This document shows, piece after piece, positions 22,314-26,121 of a DNA stretch of 26,121 nt. Positions within the stretch are counted from its first letter, which is position 1, and every line of letters starts with the position of its first letter. The translations under genes were made by a program, and so were the position numbers. Below the pieces are notes generated by a model that was not told the origin of the DNA, searched no databases, and saw nothing but the letters and a program-made list of their open reading frames with translations. The stretch comes from Candidatus Raymondbacteria bacterium RIFOXYA2_FULL_49_16. Its GTDB lineage: Bacteria > Fibrobacterota > OXYB2-FULL-49-7 > XYB2-FULL-49-35. The stretch is taken from the NCBI GenBank assembly GCA_001789205.1, contig MFYT01000098.1, positions 1 through 26,121 on the forward strand, in the 5' to 3' direction.

Positions 22314-22488
22314 CAGTAGTGTCCGGTAAAAAATGAAAAAACCAGACATTGCCAGGGCTGGATAATCCGGTGGGACAGAGCCCACTGGTTAGTCAATAAT
22401 GGCCGTTCTTCCATGAATCGCGCACAGCCGAAGGCTTTAGAAAGCCTTCCCCGCCCATAAGAGGTGTCATTCAGTCGAACCACGGCTG
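22314..22488. repeat. Intergenic repeat element, copy B
   Basis: It starts CAGTAGTGTCCGGT (22314-22327), identical to copy A at 3304. Hairpin 1 is CCGGTGGG-ACAGAG-CCCACTGG (22367-22388), with the same loop and changed but still pairing stem bases, followed by TTAGTCA. GCGCACAGCCG (22420-22430) follows at a similar distance. CAGCCG (22425-22430) and CGGCTG (22483-22488) can pair around an inner perfect hairpin, GAAGGCTTT-AG-AAAGCCTTC (22430-22449). It lies between convergent gene ends. Confidence 0.7.
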
Positions 22489-22536
22489 AAATTTAAAAAA
22501 TGATACCTTTTCTGTTAAAGTTAAAGAGCAATTACC

Positions 22537-23469
22537 CTATCTGAGCAACATAAGCTCCATGGTTTCAGTATATTTTCCAGTCTGCAACCGGCACATATAC
22601 ACGCCGCTGGGCATAGACGCCGCATTCCATTGCCGTGTATAGGATCCCGCGGACAGTTCTTCTGACGCAAGCGTTGCAACCACTTTTCCCGTCAGATCAA
22701 GAACTTTCAATAAAACAACCGATTTTGCCGGAAGGGTGAACGATATGGTTGTTGTCGGATTAAAGGGATTGGGATAGTTCTGACCGAGTTTAATTTTTCC
22801 CGGGATAGTTCCACGGTAGCTATATTCTGATGTGGTAACCAGCGAATCAAAACTTACATTATCAACATACAATACCGAGTTGCTGATATTAACATTCGTG
22901 AAGCAAAGCAAGAATATCGATGCGGAATCAGGCGTGTCGGAATTGTCATAACTCGCCGGAATTGTCAATGGCGTCCAGGTTGAGACGGTTTGCGGCGACG
23001 CATACCATGCGTAGCCCATGACAATCCCATTTTTATAGAAACGACAAACAATGCCCATGGTATCGTTGCCAGCAGGGAAATACTTGTAATACAGACATAA
23101 TGCGTCGGGTCTGTAGCTTATCGGAAAGGCGGGAAGCGGAAACCACGGATCCCCCACCAGATCTGTTCCATCATAGCTGGATGCGACACCCGATACTCCG
23201 GAAGCGGTGTCCGTATGTATGCGCATTGAATATTGTCCGGTGCCTGCAGGATAACTCTCCATGATTTTTTCAATGGAAAACGAATACTCGCAACCATGCG
23301 GCAGAGAACCGACCCAGAGGTCCGGTTTTTGATACACATTTAGCTGCTGGCACTCTGCACCAGTATCAGGATAATCTTCCCATGTTTCAAAACCACCGTT
23401 CGGGATTTGAGCATTTACCGTAGTTGCCATGGCAACCGCCAAAGTCAGAACACATGCAAGTTTTTTCAT
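22537..23469 (-). CDS. Secreted protein with T9SS-type C-terminal sorting domain
   Basis: The 310-residue protein has a signal peptide (1-20, cut after VNA), an N-terminal region starting IPNGGFETWED that resembles the beta-sandwich carbohydrate-related (PCMD-like) domain of FCB surface proteins, and YVDNVSFDSL near residue 205 at the end of that fold. The C-terminus is a clear sorting domain: LGQNYPNPFNPTTTISF (228-244), then SAGSYTRQW, SGVYMCRL and final LMLLR. It is probably exported to the cell surface or medium; the substrate is unknown. ATG 23469 is chosen because AGGGG lies 7 bases upstream and it opens the signal peptide. A sigma54-type promoter lies 55 bases upstream by predicted start. 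Confidence 0.85.
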   Translation of the reverse strand: MKKLACVLTLAVAMATTVNAQIPNGGFETWEDYPDTGAECQQLNVYQKPDLWVGSLPHGCEYSFSIEKIMESYPAGTGQYSMRIHTDTASGVSGVASSYDGTDLVGDPWFPLPAFPISYRPDALCLYYKYFPAGNDTMGIVCRFYKNGIVMGYAWYASPQTVSTWTPLTIPASYDNSDTPDSASIFLLCFTNVNISNSVLYVDNVSFDSLVTTSEYSYRGTIPGKIKLGQNYPNPFNPTTTISFTLPAKSVVLLKVLDLTGKVVATLASEELSAGSYTRQWNAASMPSGVYMCRLQTGKYTETMELMLLR

Positions 23470-23534
23470 TTGATTTCCCCTTTTAGTGTTGTTGAGCGGC
23501 CGCCCATTATCTTGAGCGTTACTGGAACAGAATA

Positions 23535-23550
23535 AGCAATAACCATACCA
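23535..23550 (-). promoter_or_regulatory. Sigma54 promoter of the T9SS-sorted protein gene
   Basis: The minus strand reads TGGTATGGTTATTGCT, one defined base away from TGGCAYRNNNNTTGCW and very similar to the enzyme I promoter at 8883. Predicted start near 23524 gives a 55-base leader to ATG 23469. Confidence 0.65.
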
Positions 23551-23661
23551 TATATTATAACCGCAATATTTATCTGCCCCGGTTTCAAAAAAACGGAAAC
23601 GGATTCTTGAAAATGATAATCTGGCAATTAGGGTTGAAAAACGCTGTTGATTCACGATTAT

Positions 23662-23678
23662 TAAGAATGACATTCTTA
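23662..23678. promoter_or_regulatory. Perfect 17-bp palindrome downstream of the ABC permease
   Basis: TAAGAATG-A-CATTCTTA is a perfect 8-1-8 palindrome between the permease stop and the sigma54 promoter at 23535-23550, which is 111 bases away. It has no adjacent T tract, so a weak terminator is less likely than an activator or repressor site. Its sequence differs from the palindrome at 8768. Confidence 0.4.
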
Positions 23679-23685
23679 TTTCCTG

Positions 23686-24714
23686 TTACATCAGCCAACG
23701 TTTTTTCATCAAATGACGGGCCAGTGAAAGAGTGATCAATCCCACCAAAATCAGGTAGGCCCATTCCGGCCACAGCTTGGATATTCGGCCCTCTTCCAGC
23801 AGGATCGATTTTATCGGTTTATAAAACTGGTAGGAAGGCAGGATAGGGGCTACAACGGTCAATTTATGCGAAAAATCCGATAACGCGGAAGGAAGCAGGT
23901 GGGGCAAATAGAACATAACGCCTAACGTCCTTGCGCCCGCCTGGTTGCGGCATAAAAAGCCCAGCAGGATTCCGAAAGAGCTGAAGCAGAAGCCGCCGGC
24001 CGCGATAAAGGCCGCATAACCAACGAAGTTATCCGGACAGAACCCGCCCAGCAGATGGAGGAGCAGCACCGCGACGATCATTAAAAACATCCCTGAAAAC
24101 ACCTTTGCGGCAAGCCACTCCGTTTCCCGCATGGGGGTCTGCAGGAGCGCGAGGAGCAGCTTCTTTTCCTTTTCCTCGGCGACCTGCGCTGGCAGGATCA
24201 GGAAACCGACCAGCAGGACCAGCATCAGGGTCCAGGTGGGCAGGGTTTGCCTCTGGGGTCCGCCTGTCTGGAGCGGCCTGATGTCCGAGATCCAGCCGGG
24301 ATTTCTTCCTTCCGTGGCCTTTTGAAGGGCTGAAAAGACCTCCACGAGGGAAAGCGTCACCACGGATTCCTTCTTTAAAACCACCAGAACCAGGCTTTTT
24401 TCCCGGGTCTTGGAATTTAAGAGAAGGCCGTCAATTTTCCTGTCCTTTAGCGACTTGACGCCCTCCTTTTCATCGGAAACAAGGGACACTGTCAATGCTT
24501 TGCCCGCTGATTGGATGGCCTGCAGAATCACAGGATCGGCCATCTCATCCCGGACCAGCCCGATATTCAATTCTACCGGACCAATGTCCTCCCTGTCCAC
24601 CAGTTTCAGGGAGAAAAAAACGAAAAAAGGGATGAAAAAGACCAGATAAATGGTTTTATTCTTGAAGGCGATGGCCAAATCATTCAAGGTCAATGTTATG
24701 ATGTTTCTTATCAT
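23686..24714 (-). CDS. ABC-2 type transporter permease
   Basis: The 342-residue membrane protein has one N-terminal membrane segment (about 24-37), a long extracytoplasmic region (about 40-160) and five further hydrophobic segments (from TWTLMLVLLVGFLILPAQVA onward, ending WAYLILVGLITLSLARHL). EEKEKKLLLALLQTPMRETEW is the coupling segment typical of ABC-2 exporters (NatB/YhaP-like). It should pair with the ATPase encoded just upstream, with which it overlaps by 4 bases (ATGA). The substrate is unknown. Confidence 0.88.
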   Translation of the reverse strand: MIRNIITLTLNDLAIAFKNKTIYLVFFIPFFVFFSLKLVDREDIGPVELNIGLVRDEMADPVILQAIQSAGKALTVSLVSDEKEGVKSLKDRKIDGLLLNSKTREKSLVLVVLKKESVVTLSLVEVFSALQKATEGRNPGWISDIRPLQTGGPQRQTLPTWTLMLVLLVGFLILPAQVAEEKEKKLLLALLQTPMRETEWLAAKVFSGMFLMIVAVLLLHLLGGFCPDNFVGYAAFIAAGGFCFSSFGILLGFLCRNQAGARTLGVMFYLPHLLPSALSDFSHKLTVVAPILPSYQFYKPIKSILLEEGRISKLWPEWAYLILVGLITLSLARHLMKKRWLM

Positions 24715-25397
24715 GACAGGTACAGTTTTTCGTGGATTTCAGATTGAAAGTAATTGTCCGGCGGACCGTCAAAAACCAGGTATCCCTGATGCAGTACGAT
24801 GATTCGTGTCGCAAGGGTTTTTATCTCCTCCGGCCGGTGGGAGGTGAAAAGGATGGTCTTTCCCGCGGCGTGAAAGGCTTTCAGAAGCCTGTAAATTTCA
24901 TGGGTCATCTCAAAGTCCAGGCCTGAGGTGGGTTCGTCAAACAGGAGCATGGGCGGATCCGCCAGTAGCGCGCGCCCGATGCTCACCCTTTGCTTCAGCC
25001 CTTTTGACAGTAGCTGGACGTTGCAGCGCCGGAAAGGCGCGAGCCCGAATTCCTTCAGGACGTATTCCATCCGCGAAAAAGGCGTTTGAAAAAGACGGGC
25101 GAACAGCTTGAGATTGTACTCGACGGAAAAGAATTCGAAAAGATTTGGGGTTTCAGGCACAAAACCTATTTTCCGGGCTACCGCCCGCCTCTTTTCAAGC
25201 GGGAGGCCGTCCACCAGCGCCTCTCCGCCGTCAGGAAGGATCCAATTGGCCAGGATTTTCAAAAGGGTGGATTTGCCCGCACCGTTGTGCCCGATAACAG
25301 CGATCAATCCCCCTTTTTCAACCTTGAAACCGACCGGATGCAATCCTCTTTCATTATTAAAGACTTTTGTTAGATCATGAATCTCTATCCGCATCAT
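24711..25397 (-). CDS. ABC transporter ATP-binding protein
   Basis: The 228-residue ATPase has Walker A GHNGAGKST (about 35-43), signature LSKGLKQR, Walker B MLLFDEPTSGLD and the H-loop FTSH. The Q-loop position reads FVPETPNLF, with Glu in place of Gln, as in many ABC-2 drug/lipid exporter ATPases. It powers the permease encoded next. Its ATG overlaps the stop of the second microprotein by 4 bases (ATGA). It has no strong Shine-Dalgarno of its own, so translation probably depends on coupling. Confidence 0.92.
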   Translation of the reverse strand: MMRIEIHDLTKVFNNERGLHPVGFKVEKGGLIAVIGHNGAGKSTLLKILANWILPDGGEALVDGLPLEKRRAVARKIGFVPETPNLFEFFSVEYNLKLFARLFQTPFSRMEYVLKEFGLAPFRRCNVQLLSKGLKQRVSIGRALLADPPMLLFDEPTSGLDFEMTHEIYRLLKAFHAAGKTILFTSHRPEEIKTLATRIIVLHQGYLVFDGPPDNYFQSEIHEKLYLS

Positions 25398-25468
25398 GTC
25401 CGGCGATAAAAAAAGATAATCACCAGCACCAGCGCCACCACGACCATGACTTCGATGACGAAATCCAT
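25394..25468 (-). CDS. Membrane microprotein B, 24 residues
   Basis: ATG 25468 is preceded by AGGGGGG at 3 bases. The frame encodes 24 residues, starting MDFVIEV and ending FFYRRT, with a hydrophobic span of about 18 residues. The stop overlaps the ABC ATPase start by 4 bases, the coupling pattern used between real genes. It resembles microprotein A in length, single-span design and basic-Thr C-terminus. Function is unknown; a small transporter subunit or stabiliser is inference. Confidence 0.7.
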   Translation of the reverse strand: MDFVIEVMVVVALVLVIIFFYRRT

Positions 25469-25481
25469 ATACCCCCCTAGA

Positions 25482-25556
25482 TTATGTTCTTTGCACCAAA
25501 TAGACAATGGCCAGAACCAAAACGACCACCAGCAGAACACTGGCTAACCATCCCAT
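25482..25556 (-). CDS. Membrane microprotein A, 24 residues
   Basis: ATG 25556 has a perfect AGGAGG 5 bases upstream, the strongest ribosome binding site in the window. The frame encodes 24 residues starting MGWLASV and ending YLVQRT, with one hydrophobic span rich in Val and Leu. It is 13 bases before microprotein B and 30 bases after the FISUMP-type gene. It has the same length as B and a similar C-terminal Arg-Thr. Function is unknown. Confidence 0.72.
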   Translation of the reverse strand: MGWLASVLLVVVLVLAIVYLVQRT

Positions 25557-25586
25557 AGTATCCTCCTTTTTTATTTTAAGAGCCAC

Positions 25587-26121
25587 TCAATTCTTAAGCA
25601 ACCTGACCGAGAAACCGCAACTCTTATAGTTGCTATTCCACCAAAGTTTGCCGGAGTCGTAGTAGAGGTTACGGGCGACTGCACCCGAATCATCGACTGT
25701 CTCAGTAGCACTCCACCAGTTACCGCTGCCGCCAAAGTCGAAGGCGCCATTGGTACCACGAGAACCGCCCGGAAGGGCCAAAAAACCACTCGTGTTATTC
25801 TTTGTCAATTTGTTGCCGACTGTCCCGGTGGCTAATCCAGCTTGTGTAAACCAATCCGTCTTCGCCGACAGGGATTTGGCTATCTTGTTACCAGTTGTTG
25901 TTCCATCCCAATTATACCCGTTGGCAATCAGGTAATTCTCCAGGGTGACCCACTCCGCGTCCGTCGGCACATGCCAGCCTGCGGGGGCGAGCTTCTTGGT
26001 ATCGACGGCATACCAATTATAAAGCGCGCCGAATTTTCTGATACTGTCTGCATTGACCATATTGTTGAAATAGCAGTAGCCAGGGGCAGCAAGATTCACC
26101 CATGCGGTAGTAAGCTTTATA
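25587..26121 (-). CDS. FISUMP-type protein (Fibrobacter succinogenes major paralogous domain), 5' end outside window
   Basis: The frame is open to the window edge and ends at TGA 25587-25589. It carries the TIGR02145-type domain: TTAWVNLAAPGYCYFNN, FGALYNWYAVDTKKLAPAGW, HVPTDAEWVTLENYLIANGY, then GFLALPGGSRG, WWSATE and final GFSVRLLKN. These are typically secreted lipoproteins or surface proteins abundant in Fibrobacterota and some Bacteroidota. Function is unknown. A GTG at 26099 is inside the conserved domain and is not the true start. The N-terminus, including any signal peptide, is outside the window. Confidence 0.9.
   Translation of the reverse strand, partial: IKLTTAWVNLAAPGYCYFNNMVNADSIRKFGALYNWYAVDTKKLAPAGWHVPTDAEWVTLENYLIANGYNWDGTTTGNKIAKSLSAKTDWFTQAGLATGTVGNKLTKNNTSGFLALPGGSRGTNGAFDFGGSGNWWSATETVDDSGAVARNLYYDSGKLWWNSNYKSCGFSVRLLKN

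Overview
The window looks like part of the chromosome of an anaerobic member of the Fibrobacterota or a close relative in the FCB group. The evidence is: a C-terminal fragment of the 'Fibrobacter succinogenes major paralogous domain' family (25587-26121); two secreted proteins ending in type-IX-secretion-style sorting domains (577-2904 and 22537-23469); a superoxide reductase; and an oxygen-sensitive 2-oxoacid:ferredoxin oxidoreductase. No rRNA, tRNA, CRISPR array, transposase or phage gene was seen. The placement is inferred from families, not from a marker gene.

Layout. (1) 1-3264, minus strand: a secreted protein cut by the window edge, a secreted polysaccharide deacetylase, and a small membrane-anchored helical protein. 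(2) 3265-3971: an intergenic repeat element, a small Cys-rich protein gene and a terminator. (3) 3981-8613, minus strand: a tight run of superoxide reductase, a doubtful small ORF, a GT4/GT5 glycosyltransferase, a GH57 amylase-type enzyme, a secreted SRPBCC protein and a GGDEF diguanylate cyclase. (4) 8963-13211, plus strand: PTS enzyme I encoded as two overlapping ORFs split at the domain hinge, then KorA and KorB. Facing them (13204-13683) is a stand-alone copy of the helical HPr-binding domain of enzyme I. (5) 13861-20726, minus strand: a signalling block of a sigma54 activator, a single-domain receiver, a PAS/GAF histidine kinase and a CheB-CheR-PAS fusion. (6) 20991-22304, plus strand: a DUF2934 protein, a small Cys protein and a PAS-LuxR regulator. 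(7) 22537-26121, minus strand: a T9SS-sorted protein, an ABC exporter preceded by two 24-residue membrane microproteins, and the FISUMP-type fragment.

The most connected observation is regulatory. At least six intergenic sites match the -24/-12 sigma54 promoter (TGGCAYR-N4-TTGCW), several of them nearly perfectly. They lie before the superoxide reductase, the split enzyme I/Kor operon, the enzyme I helical-domain paralogue, the receiver gene, the DUF2934 operon and the T9SS-sorted protein. The window also encodes a sigma54 activator. A perfect 17-bp palindrome lies between the two divergent promoters at 8673-8898, and a related sequence lies upstream of the receiver gene. The inference is a local sigma54 regulon linking two-component signalling to PEP/pyruvate metabolism, oxidative-stress defence and surface proteins.

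Other points worth attention are the split enzyme I with its stand-alone paralogue, the paired microproteins in the ABC operon, and a dispersed intergenic element whose two copies share a hairpin with compensatory changes.
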